Shown piece by piece: positions 1 to 8,565 of a DNA stretch of 64,000 nt (position 1 is its first letter; each line of letters opens with the position of its first letter). The notes below the pieces were generated by a model, which did not search any database, was not told the origin of the DNA, and saw nothing but the letters and a program-made list of their open reading frames with translations. This stretch comes from Clostridia bacterium. GTDB lineage: Bacteria > Bacillota > Clostridia > Christensenellales > Pumilibacteraceae. The DNA lies in the NCBI GenBank assembly GCA_022791915.1, contig JAAWAB010000015.1, forward strand, positions 124,001 through 188,000, written 5' to 3'. The position numbers and the translations under genes are program-made.

Positions 1-23
1 ACGGCTACATTGTACTTTTTCAT
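1..23 (-). CDS. asd: N-terminus of aspartate-semialdehyde dehydrogenase (truncated by window edge)
   Basis: Minus strand reads gggagaaaacaagttATGAAAAAGTACAATGTAGCCGT = MKKYNVA..., preceded by an RBS and a lysine-riboswitch leader. Only 7 residues are visible, so identity rests on context. Confidence 0.55.
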
Positions 24-94
24 AACTTGTTTTCTCCCGTTAAAATTGTATGTTCGATAGGGGGCAAACGTGCCCGCGGGGTGTCTGCCGCCGC

Positions 95-170
95 AAAAAC
101 AAAAAAGACGGCACATTCTGCCGCCGAAAACACCCCAAGCGGGGAAAGTTTATCGGTTAATGTGCTCCGT
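95..170 (-). terminator. Riboswitch-controlled intrinsic terminator upstream of asd
   Basis: Minus strand: acggagcacatt ... aatgtgccgt hairpin followed by cttttttgttttt, between the aptamer and the start codon. Confidence 0.7.
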
Positions 171-179
171 TTGCCTGTA

Positions 180-332
180 AGCGTAACGACAGTTGCGCGG
201 CTTTCGCCTACGCACCCAACGACTGCCGCCAAAAGCCCGTATGCGTCCGTCGTTTCGGCGCAGATGCCCTTTTATCGGACCGTTACGGTGTGCGGTGTGT
301 TCCGATTACTCTTGCTCTGCGCTCCTCACTAA
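180..332 (-). promoter_or_regulatory. Lysine riboswitch (L-box) aptamer
   Basis: Minus strand gtGAGGaGCGCAGagcAAGAGTAatcgg...ccgatAAAAGGGCATCTGCGCCGAAACGAC...GTCGTTGGGTGCGTAGGCGAAAGCCGCGCAACTGTC. P2 gcgcag/ctgcgc and atcgg/ccgat enclose the loop-E AAGAGTA; the AAAAGGG..GCCGAA and CTGTC segments resemble B. subtilis lysC L-box. Confidence 0.85.
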
Positions 333-338
333 CAATCG

Positions 339-368
339 TATAATAGCACATGTTGCCGATAAAGTCAA
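339..368 (-). promoter_or_regulatory. Sigma-A type promoter for the riboswitch/asd transcript
   Basis: Minus strand TTGACT (368-363) - 18 nt - TATTAT (344-339). Confidence 0.7.
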
Positions 369-443
369 TCGGATAAAAAAGATTTTATGATTTTGTCGCT
401 TGTTTTGATTGAAAAATCGAACGAGATGGTATATAATCTTATT

Positions 444-1523
444 ATGGGAAATTCGGACTACCTCGTAAAAACTCGTCGGGAGTTGCATCGTATTCCCGAA
501 CCGAGCGAGCGGGAATATAAAACAAGCGACTATATTGCCGCCGAACTAAAACGCATGGGGCATAAGTTTCGCCGTATGGGTACGGGTATCGTGTGCGACG
601 TAAAGGGCGAGCGAACGGATAAAACCACGGCGCTGCGTTGCGATATAGACGCGCTTCCCATAACCGAGAAAACGGATTGCCCGTATAAATCGGAAAACGG
701 CTACATGCACGCCTGCGGGCACGACGGACACACGGCTATGCTGTTATGCGTGGCAAACGAGCTTGCTGCGCGCCGCCCCCGCAACAACGTGCGCCTGATT
801 TTTCAGTTCGGAGAAGAAGGGGACGGCGGCGCTGACAAAATGATTGGTATGGGCGCCATCGACGGAGTGGACGAGATATATGCGTTTCACATGTGTCCCG
901 AACTGGAAAAGGGAAAGATTGCGTCCACAGACGGCGCGATGTTTGCGGGCACGGTGGAGTTTGACGTTGCCTTTACGGGTAAAAGTTGCCATTGCGCCGA
1001 TGTTTCGCAGGGGAACGACGCGCTCAAATCCGCCGTGCAATTTTATTTTGCGGCACAGGAGTGCAATGCCGATTGCAAAAACAATACCGTTTTTCATATC
1101 GGAAAGCTGGAAGGCGGTTCGTCGCGCAACGTGGTGGCAGGCGATGCAACCGCATATTGCACGTTCCGCTATTTCGATTCCGCCGATATCGATAAGATTA
1201 TGATGCGGCTGGAAAACGTTCTCACCGCGTGCGACATCGAGTGGGGCACCGAACACCGCGTAACGGTGCATGCCGTTTATCCGCCGCTTGTCAACAATCC
1301 CGCGGCGCTCGCGAACGTGCGCGCGCTTACAAACGTAGAAACGTGCGCGCCTCGTTTTACCGCCGAAGATTTTGCTTTTTATCTGCAAAAGATTTGCGGG
1401 TGTATGTTGTGGCTGGGGTGTAAAGACCAAACCTATTCGTCGCCGTTACACAGCGACACGTTCGGGTTCGACGAATCGGCGCTTGCGTTGGGCGTGGAAC
1501 TGTACGAAAAACTGATATTTTAA
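444..1523 (+). CDS. M20 family amidohydrolase/metallopeptidase (carboxypeptidase/deacetylase-like)
   Basis: RRELHRIPEPSEREYKTSDYI, HACGHDGHTAMLL, FGEEGDGGADKMI motifs. Start placed at MGNSDYLVK, just downstream of a TATAAT. Confidence 0.85.
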   Translation: MGNSDYLVKTRRELHRIPEPSEREYKTSDYIAAELKRMGHKFRRMGTGIVCDVKGERTDKTTALRCDIDALPITEKTDCPYKSENGYMHACGHDGHTAMLLCVANELAARRPRNNVRLIFQFGEEGDGGADKMIGMGAIDGVDEIYAFHMCPELEKGKIASTDGAMFAGTVEFDVAFTGKSCHCADVSQGNDALKSAVQFYFAAQECNADCKNNTVFHIGKLEGGSSRNVVAGDATAYCTFRYFDSADIDKIMMRLENVLTACDIEWGTEHRVTVHAVYPPLVNNPAALANVRALTNVETCAPRFTAEDFAFYLQKICGCMLWLGCKDQTYSSPLHSDTFGFDESALALGVELYEKLIF

Positions 1524-1536
1524 TCGGAGAAACAGA

Positions 1537-2802
1537 ATGGCACAAAAAAAAGGACTTATTTACCGTCTTACCATGGGCAAGGACAACCTGCCCGATTTTA
1601 CGCCCGACAGATTGCCGGGAACACGGTTTCAACTATTTAAGGACGTGTTTTTCAATCGGATAGGCGCGCTCGTAAAAATCAATCTGCTTGTATTGCTGTT
1701 TTGTCTGCCCGCTATTGCGTGGGTGGTGCTTATGCAGTTTATCAAGCAGGCGGACGGTTCGCTTTTGCCGTATTCGGGCAACGTGGGCATAGGGTATCCG
1801 ATTGTGAACGACGTGGTTACGCTCGGGCAACAGCGCGCGTTCCAATTCGATTTGCAAACGTATCTGATTCTTATTCCGTGCATTATGATTGCGAGTATCG
1901 GATTGAGCGGTGCGTTCTACGTGATTCGCCGCTTGTCCTGGGGAGAAGGAATCAGCGTGGCAAGCCACTTTTTCCAGGGAATCAAAATGAATTTCCTGCC
2001 CTTTTTGTGGTCGTCGCTGTTTGCGGGCGTATCGCTGTTTTTGGTGCTTGCCAATATAGGCATATACAACAACATGCCCGAAATCCATATTGCCTGGCGG
2101 ATTGTAGGCATTGCCGTTTCGGTGATTCAGTTTGTACTCCTGTTCAGCATGCTCGTTTTTTTAACGACGCAGGCGGTAACGTACAAGCTCAAAACGTGGG
2201 CGCTCATCAAAAACAGTTTTCTGTTTGCTATTGCATTGTTACCCACCAATCTCATCATACTGATATTAAGCGCCATACCCGTAGTGCTTCTCATGATTCT
2301 GCCCACCTTTATATCGGTGTTCGGTTATCTGCTTTTTGCACTCATCGGATTTTCGTATATTATTTTGTTATGGACGGTGTATGCGCACTGGGCATACGAT
2401 AAATTCATCAACGACAAAGTGGAAGGCGCCGTTAAAAATCGCGGCATGTACAAAAAGACGGAAGCGGACGTCAAGGCGGCGGAAGAGCGCGACCGCAAGA
2501 ATAATAACATCCGTTTCAACAATCCCAAAAAGCGTCCCAAGAAAATCACGAGTATCGACGAAGGCGAAACGTTTACGCCGCTTCCCACCAGTTTCTCGCG
2601 TGCCGACCTCATGCGTCTGGAAGAAGAGAAAGAGGCGGTCAAACGCAGTATCGACGCCGAATACGAAGACGTGGAAGACGAGTCCGATTCCGTGCCGAAC
2701 GAAACGGAAAACGAATCTGCGGCGGGCGTTGCGGAGAACGATACGGCGGCGCTTGCCGAATCGCAATCCGATACCCCCGAAAGCGGCGCGGACGAAAAGT
2801 AA
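1537..2802 (+). CDS. Polytopic membrane protein, possibly DUF624/YesL-like, with a charged acidic C-terminal tail
   Basis: Multiple TM segments; N-terminal FQLFKDVFFNRIGALVKINLLVLLFCLPAI resembles the YesL/DUF624 N-terminus. RBS cggagaaacagaATG. Confidence 0.5.
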   Translation: MAQKKGLIYRLTMGKDNLPDFTPDRLPGTRFQLFKDVFFNRIGALVKINLLVLLFCLPAIAWVVLMQFIKQADGSLLPYSGNVGIGYPIVNDVVTLGQQRAFQFDLQTYLILIPCIMIASIGLSGAFYVIRRLSWGEGISVASHFFQGIKMNFLPFLWSSLFAGVSLFLVLANIGIYNNMPEIHIAWRIVGIAVSVIQFVLLFSMLVFLTTQAVTYKLKTWALIKNSFLFAIALLPTNLIILILSAIPVVLLMILPTFISVFGYLLFALIGFSYIILLWTVYAHWAYDKFINDKVEGAVKNRGMYKKTEADVKAAEERDRKNNNIRFNNPKKRPKKITSIDEGETFTPLPTSFSRADLMRLEEEKEAVKRSIDAEYEDVEDESDSVPNETENESAAGVAENDTAALAESQSDTPESGADEK

Positions 2803-3510
2803 ATGTATACCGCGCTTGCCGAGGTGTATGATTTGTTTGCCGAGTCGGACGCGCAGAAACGGGGCGAATATTACGCGCGGTTTCTGCCTGCGGGCGGCGA
2901 AGGCGTGGATATCGGTTGCGGTACGGGCGAGGTAACGTTGGCGCTCTATCGGTTGGGATTCCGTGTTTACGGGGTGGACGCGAGTGCCGCCATGCTGTCG
3001 GCGGCGTCCGATAAAGCGTTGCGTTCGGGCGCGGATATACGCTTTATTGCGGGTGACGCCGCGTGCGTTCCCTATGTGCACCCGCTTGATTTCGCGGTTG
3101 CGGCGAACGACGTGTTCAATTACGTGCCCCGATTGGCGCCCGCGTTTGCAAGTGTATACAAAGCGTTGCGTTCGGGCGGCGTGTTTGCGTTTGATATGAG
3201 CAGCGCGTATAAACTCGAAAACGTGTTGGCGGGCAACACGTTTTCGGAAACAAAGAACGATATCACCTACGTATGGAAAAATTTCCGCTCGGGGAACAAG
3301 CTGAATATCGATTTTACGGTATTTTCGCCGAGGGGGCAATCATATATAAAAACGAGCGAAACGCAAACGCAGTATATTCGGGACACCGAAGAAGTGACAG
3401 ACGCGTTGCGTGCGGCGGGGTTTACGGGCGTGCGTGCCTATGCGTTCGGAAAAAAGAGCAAACCCCAACCCGAAACGGAACGAATAGCGTTCGTGGCGGA
3501 AAAACAGTAA
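2803..3510 (+). CDS. Class I SAM-dependent methyltransferase
   Basis: GVDIGCGTGEVTLALYRLGFRVYGVDASAAMLSAA motif I/II; directly abuts the upstream gene. Confidence 0.85.
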   Translation: MYTALAEVYDLFAESDAQKRGEYYARFLPAGGEGVDIGCGTGEVTLALYRLGFRVYGVDASAAMLSAASDKALRSGADIRFIAGDAACVPYVHPLDFAVAANDVFNYVPRLAPAFASVYKALRSGGVFAFDMSSAYKLENVLAGNTFSETKNDITYVWKNFRSGNKLNIDFTVFSPRGQSYIKTSETQTQYIRDTEEVTDALRAAGFTGVRAYAFGKKSKPQPETERIAFVAEKQ

Positions 3511-3530
3511 GAAAAGCGGAGTAAAAAAAA

Positions 3531-5165
3531 TTGGGTACAGTCGTCAGATTCAAACCGGATATGGATTATTATTACGCGCGCGGACTCACGCAGTACGAGA
3601 GCGAGAATTTTATCGATGCGCTGAAAAACTATCGGGAGGCGTATAAATTTGCCGATAATCCCGAAGAAAAAGATTTTCAGGCAATCATAGAAGTGGAAAT
3701 GGCGAGCTGTTACCGTCATCTTCACCTTACCCGCGAAACGCAGACGCTGTATTATAAATCGCTTACCAACAAGATTCCCGACGTGGCATTCGACAGCGTA
3801 ATCGGATTGATTGAAATTTTCGGCGCCAATGGCAACGACGAGGCGCTTAAATACTATATGGATTTGGCGGCAAAAAAAGGATTCAGCCGCGAAATGGATT
3901 TCATAGACGCGGCAACGCATTTCTATGCCCAGCGCGAGTACCGCGTGGAGCCGCCGCCCGAACAGAACATGCTCGATTTGGGGCGCAAACTTCTGGAAGC
4001 GGGGCAGTATGAGTTTGCCCGTCAGCTTTTGGAAGTGATTCCGCCCGATTCGTCGGTGTATCCGCAGGCGTGTACCCGTCTTGCCACGCTCTGCAACGCA
4101 AGCGGCGACTACGAAAAAGCGCTCGAATACGTGAAAAAGGCAGACCCTGCCGACGCGGAAACAATGGTGAACACCGTGTTGGCATTGTATAAAGCGGGGC
4201 GCACCGACGAATACGAAGAAGCGGTCGAAGAACTCGCGCGCGCGGAAACGGACGACGTTACGGCGCTCGGGCAGTTTATCCGCGTGTCCGCCATTGTGGG
4301 GCGGGGCGATTTGGTCATCAAATTCGGGCGGCTGTTGATTCGCGTTTCGCCCGTTCGCACCCCCATGCTGTGCTATGCCGTGGCGCTTTCCAATGCAGGG
4401 GAACTGCGGGAGGCACGCAAAGTGATGGTGGCGTTGCAGTCGCTGTATCCGTACGACGCCGTGATACGCGTGTATTCGTCGCTGATTGCCGCGCTTACCG
4501 CGCCCGCCGATTTTTCGCTTACGTGCGAATTGCCGAACAACGCGGAAAGCGATATTTTGAGCGAGTTGAACGGCGTGTTGGCGGAATGCGGCACCGACCG
4601 TGCGTTGCTCCGCAGCCGCTTGCGCAACGAAAAGTTGCGCACGGGCATTTTGATGGTGTTTCAGGCGGGCAGCGATTCGTCCAAGCGTATTCTTGCCGAT
4701 ATCGTAGCCGATATCCCGTATTTCGAGCGGTATATCCGTCACTGTTTAATCGACCCCGGCTTTCCCGACGCCGACAAAAGAATTTTGTTGCCCGTGGCGC
4801 TCAAACGACTCAAAAAGCGCCCCGTGTATCTCACGTGCAGAGATATCTGCCGCGCACTGTACGGAAAAGCGCCTGCGCGTATCGGGTCGCGGTGGAGTGA
4901 CGCATACTATATCGCGTACAGCGCGATTGCGCTCTTCGGGTGCGAGAACTTCGAGCGCGAGTTCGACACCGTGTTTGAAAATCTGCACGCCTCGCTCGAA
5001 GGGGAGAACAACGTGGATTCGGTGGCGGTTGCCGCCGTGCTCGCGCGCAACGTGAAAAAGGTAAGCGCCTTACGCGACGACGAATGTTGTATCGAACTGT
5101 TCGGCGCAAACAGAGAAAATTATTTTTCCTATCTCGATAAAGTGAAACCCAAACGCACCCGATAA
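3531..5165 (+). CDS. TPR-repeat protein
   Basis: Helical repeats such as YYYARGLTQYESENFIDALKNYREAYKFA and ATLCNASGDYEKALEYVKKADP. TTG start. Confidence 0.65.
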   Translation: MGTVVRFKPDMDYYYARGLTQYESENFIDALKNYREAYKFADNPEEKDFQAIIEVEMASCYRHLHLTRETQTLYYKSLTNKIPDVAFDSVIGLIEIFGANGNDEALKYYMDLAAKKGFSREMDFIDAATHFYAQREYRVEPPPEQNMLDLGRKLLEAGQYEFARQLLEVIPPDSSVYPQACTRLATLCNASGDYEKALEYVKKADPADAETMVNTVLALYKAGRTDEYEEAVEELARAETDDVTALGQFIRVSAIVGRGDLVIKFGRLLIRVSPVRTPMLCYAVALSNAGELREARKVMVALQSLYPYDAVIRVYSSLIAALTAPADFSLTCELPNNAESDILSELNGVLAECGTDRALLRSRLRNEKLRTGILMVFQAGSDSSKRILADIVADIPYFERYIRHCLIDPGFPDADKRILLPVALKRLKKRPVYLTCRDICRALYGKAPARIGSRWSDAYYIAYSAIALFGCENFEREFDTVFENLHASLEGENNVDSVAVAAVLARNVKKVSALRDDECCIELFGANRENYFSYLDKVKPKRTR

Positions 5166-5191
5166 AAACCGAAGAAAGGCGGAAGATAAAT

Positions 5192-5995
5192 ATGTTTGAT
5201 TTCGACAAAAGTTTTGAAGAATACGTAATAAAGTGGTACGACGCACACCGCGACCAAACGGAAAATGCCGACGAGTTGGAAGACAAAATGCCCGAACTGT
5301 ACGAACAGTGGGCAAACGAGCCGCTCGAAGTGTTGAGCGGACTGACGCCGCATGCGTTTTTCGATAACATCGACGCGCCCGACCTTATCAAGTTAATGGT
5401 ATCGGCGTGCGAAGGCGAGCAGAATCCCAGTTCGTTGCTATTGGACCGCATTGCCGCCACGCCGCCGTGCGCACAGGGCTTGCGCGACCTGATTCGCACG
5501 TCGTCCAACGCCAAAGCAAAAATCATTGCCGCCAATCTTTTGACCGAAATGGGCGAAGACCACCCGCTCGACGTTTACGTGCGGCAAATCTGTGACACGG
5601 CGTGCGACGAAGGGTTGCGCGAACTGGGGGTGGAAGTTCTGTGCGAAAATGCCGACAACGTATCCGATTTGCTGTATAACGCGATACCTTCGGCAACGCA
5701 TGCGCAAAAGGGCATGATAGCCGAAGTGCTGGTAAACGCAAAGCGGGACGACCGCACGTTGCGTCTGTTGGAAGAACTGTTTGCACAGGGCGACAATGTA
5801 CCGTTTTATGCGGGACTCATGGGTAAATACGGCGACGAACGGGCGTCGGCAATGCTGTATCGCGCGCTCGACACCTGCAACTATGCCGAATACATCGAAA
5901 TCAAAAACGCAATCGAACGCATGGGCGGCGTGGTAGACGACGACAGGGATTTTTCGGACGACCCCGACTACCGCGTGATTAAAAATTTAGGGTAA
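5192..5995 (+). CDS. Hypothetical protein, HEAT/ARM-like helical repeats
   Basis: Full-length ORF with RBS (gaaaggcggaagataaatATG); repeated helical pattern. Confidence 0.5.
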   Translation: MFDFDKSFEEYVIKWYDAHRDQTENADELEDKMPELYEQWANEPLEVLSGLTPHAFFDNIDAPDLIKLMVSACEGEQNPSSLLLDRIAATPPCAQGLRDLIRTSSNAKAKIIAANLLTEMGEDHPLDVYVRQICDTACDEGLRELGVEVLCENADNVSDLLYNAIPSATHAQKGMIAEVLVNAKRDDRTLRLLEELFAQGDNVPFYAGLMGKYGDERASAMLYRALDTCNYAEYIEIKNAIERMGGVVDDDRDFSDDPDYRVIKNLG

Positions 5996-6030
5996 CGCCG
6001 AATACGCAGTCGGCAAAGGAGAACAAGTAA

Positions 6031-6774
6031 ATGGCGCGGAAGGTTCTGACGCTGGAAATGATACGGGCAAACGGCGAATTCCGCAAGTTAATCGACGCGG
6101 CAAACACCAATCTCGAATATATGGGGTATACCGAGCACGGCTTGCGGCACGTGGGCTATGTTTCCAAAACAACCGCCAATATTCTCACCGAGCTGGGGTA
6201 CGACGCGCGCACCGTGGAATTAGGCGCCATTGCGGGCTGGATTCACGATATCGGCAACGCAATCAACCGCAAACATCACGGACTCACGGGCGCCACGCTC
6301 GCTTTCGACGCGCTCAACCGCATGCACATGGATATCGGCGAAATTGCCACCGTTATCGGCGCAATCGGCAACCACGAAGAAGAAAACGGTTTGCCCGTCA
6401 ATCCCGTTTCGGCGGCGCTCATTATTGCCGACAAATCGGACGCGCACCGTTCGCGCGTGCGTAAAAACAAATCGATTGATTATGCCGACATTCATGACCG
6501 CGTGAATATGGCAATCAAGAAAAACTATTTGGTGGTAGATAAAGAGAAGCGGAAAATTCGCCTTGTCATCTTTATGGACGCCATTTCGTCGACTATGGAC
6601 TATATGCAGATTTATCTCACGCGCATTCTGCTGTGCGAGAAAGCCGCCGAGTTTTTGGGGTGTGTGTTCGAACTGATGATAAACGGGGCGGTGATTAACC
6701 GCCAAAAACCCATTGTGCCCGTGCCGCAGTTGACGGCCGGCGAACGCAATGTAAGCGAAGAAGAAAACGTATGA
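6031..6774 (+). CDS. HD-domain phosphohydrolase
   Basis: EHGLRHVGYVSKTTANILTELG ... GWIHDIGNAINRKHHGLTGA ... IGNHEEENG HD signature. Confidence 0.85.
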   Translation: MARKVLTLEMIRANGEFRKLIDAANTNLEYMGYTEHGLRHVGYVSKTTANILTELGYDARTVELGAIAGWIHDIGNAINRKHHGLTGATLAFDALNRMHMDIGEIATVIGAIGNHEEENGLPVNPVSAALIIADKSDAHRSRVRKNKSIDYADIHDRVNMAIKKNYLVVDKEKRKIRLVIFMDAISSTMDYMQIYLTRILLCEKAAEFLGCVFELMINGAVINRQKPIVPVPQLTAGERNVSEEENV

Positions 6775-6808
6775 AAAAAGCGGGTGCCGTGCGCACCCGC
6801 TTTTTATA
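6775..6808. terminator. Bidirectional intrinsic terminator between convergent genes
   Basis: aaaaaGCGGGTGCcgtgcGCACCCGCtttttat. Confidence 0.85.
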
Positions 6809-6828
6809 GTGTTTTCGGTATCTTGTGC

Positions 6829-7059
6829 TTATTTAACGACAAACGGTGCGAGTTCCGCAATCAAATCGTCGCATTTGTCGCTGTAAATTTCCAACACAAT
6901 CGGTTTGGATAAATCCAGACTGAAAATGCCGAGCAACGATTTTGCGTCGATTACGAAACGACCGCTGCGAAGGTCGATGTCATAAGGGTATTTGCTTGCG
7001 ATATTGACGAAACTCTTCACGCTTTCCGCCATGCTCAACGATACTTTCAAAGATTTCAT
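6829..7059 (-). CDS. HPr-like domain protein lacking the phosphocarrier histidine
   Basis: 76 aa, MKSLKVSLSMAESVKSFVNIASKYPYDIDLRSGRFVIDAKSLLGIFSLDLSKPIVLEIYSD. KSLLGIFSLDLSKP resembles the HPr Ser46 region; no GLHARPA. RBS ggaggg. Confidence 0.75.
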   Translation of the reverse strand: MKSLKVSLSMAESVKSFVNIASKYPYDIDLRSGRFVIDAKSLLGIFSLDLSKPIVLEIYSDKCDDLIAELAPFVVK

Positions 7060-7242
7060 AAAACGGTTATCCCTCCATCATATAGAATAATGTCATTACA
7101 CATAGTATAATGGAAAAACGCAAAAAAGGCAATCGTTTTACAAAATATTTTCGTATTTATTTTTTAATCGTAAAAAAAGTGCTTGTAATGCCGCATAAAA
7201 ATATGATACACTTATAGAGAAAACGGAACAGGAGTGTGTGCA

Positions 7243-8067
7243 ATGGATAAAAAACAGATATGGGCGGCTATGGAAACGGATATCGATAAGTCGCTCGACG
7301 CATTCAACGCGGCGGCTGCCGACCTTATGAACGCAACGTATATCATCATATCGGGGAAGATTTCCAAGCTACTGCAAAGTATCGCGCAGTCGCGTCCGCT
7401 GTACGAATATCTGGCGGGGGAAACGGACGGCTACAATTTTGCCGAAGGATTCCGTTCCCGACAGTTCCGCGACGAAAACGGGCGCCCGTATATAGACGTG
7501 CCCGAAGAACCGCGCGAGCAGATTCGATTTGCGTTTTGCATGCTGTTTGCCATCGATACGGGAAAACTGAACATTGAAAATCTGTTGCATACGTTCTATT
7601 ATAACGCCGACGCCAACACCGAATTGCACGATTTCTGTGCCGAAGTGGTGCGTCCGTTCGTGCGCAATCTGAACGCGGTGTTTGCCGCGCCCGACGCCGT
7701 GCCCGAGTCGCCCGCGGCGGAAGAGAGCGTTGCCGCCACGTTGCCGCTTACGGCGGAATCCGAACCGCAGACGCAATCCGATTCGTCTGCCGACAGTTTG
7801 CTGGCGTCGCTTTCCGACGTGGCAAGCGAACTGATTGACGCCGTGTCCAAAAACATCACGCTTTCCATCAGCCGCAGGGAAGAACTGCTACTCGTGTGTG
7901 ATGCGTTTAACGAAGCGGTGCGCTTTAAGGAACGCAAAACCATCCGACTCATGTACATCGCGCTCAAATACACGCTTAAATGCAGTTCGATATTTTCCGA
8001 ACTGGAAGAAAAGTACAACGACCTTGCCTACCTTATGCGCGGTTTGGGTATCGGGGGAGAAGAATAA
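7243..8067 (+). CDS. Hypothetical protein
   Basis: ORF with RBS aggagtgtgtgcaATG and an upstream promoter-like region. Confidence 0.6.
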   Translation: MDKKQIWAAMETDIDKSLDAFNAAAADLMNATYIIISGKISKLLQSIAQSRPLYEYLAGETDGYNFAEGFRSRQFRDENGRPYIDVPEEPREQIRFAFCMLFAIDTGKLNIENLLHTFYYNADANTELHDFCAEVVRPFVRNLNAVFAAPDAVPESPAAEESVAATLPLTAESEPQTQSDSSADSLLASLSDVASELIDAVSKNITLSISRREELLLVCDAFNEAVRFKERKTIRLMYIALKYTLKCSSIFSELEEKYNDLAYLMRGLGIGGEE

Positions 8068-8075
8068 CCGAAAAA

Positions 8076-8107
8076 CAAAAAGACAACCGAAAAACGGTTG
8101 CCTTTTT
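8076..8107. terminator. Bidirectional intrinsic terminator
   Basis: aaaaagacAACCGaaaaaCGGTTgcctttttc between convergent ORFs. Confidence 0.75.
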
Positions 8108-8130
8108 CGCTTTGTTTGTTGCGTATGGGG

Positions 8131-8421
8131 TCAGTCGCCCGCGTTTTCGAGTTGCAACGTATCGAAATCGACCTGTTCCACAAAATCTTCCTTGCGGAAT
8201 TTGGCGGTGTTGAACATGCAATAATTATACACGTGGCTTTTGAGAATAACGGGCGTAGGAACGTCCAATTCGTGGCAGATGTCGGTTAAATAATATAAAA
8301 AGTCGTCGGCGTTGAACTTGTCGGCGCTGTGGTACACGTAACTGCGCGTGATTTTGTGATTGTAAAGCGTTTTTGCCCAGATTTTGAACATGCGTGCGTA
8401 CTCCGAGATTTGCGTATACAT
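8131..8421 (-). CDS. Small hypothetical protein (96 aa)
   Basis: MYTQISEYARMFKIWAKTLYNHKITRSYVYHSADKFNADDFLYYLTDICHELDVPTPVILKSHVYNYCMFNTAKFRKEDFVEQVDFDTLQLENAGD. It fills the gap between the terminator and the divergent aconitase promoter; the 263-aa ORF call is an upstream over-extension. Confidence 0.65.
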   Translation of the reverse strand: MYTQISEYARMFKIWAKTLYNHKITRSYVYHSADKFNADDFLYYLTDICHELDVPTPVILKSHVYNYCMFNTAKFRKEDFVEQVDFDTLQLENAGD

Positions 8422-8505
8422 GTAGTATACAATATTTTTTCGGGTTTTACAAACGTTTGCGCGTGGGTGCGTAAAATTATCGGTATAAATGGGGTGCGCG
8501 GTTTG

Positions 8506-8535
8506 TTGACAAACGGAGCGAGAATCGGGTACAAT
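8506..8535 (+). promoter_or_regulatory. Sigma-A type promoter for aconitase
   Basis: TTGACA - 18 nt - TACAAT. Confidence 0.75.
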
Positions 8536-8565
8536 AGAACGAAAAACAGACGGAGAAACGAAAAT

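Noticed and set aside
27-390. Plus- and minus-strand ORFs in the first 390 nt
   Set aside because: The region is explained by a minus-strand lysine riboswitch, terminator and promoter; the ORFs lack an RBS and show no protein family signal.
744-1430. Long antisense ORFs over housekeeping genes (744-1430, 2368-3339, 3438-4742, 50226-51623 and similar)
   Set aside because: Each lies opposite a confidently identified gene; low-stop antisense frames are expected from the codon bias.
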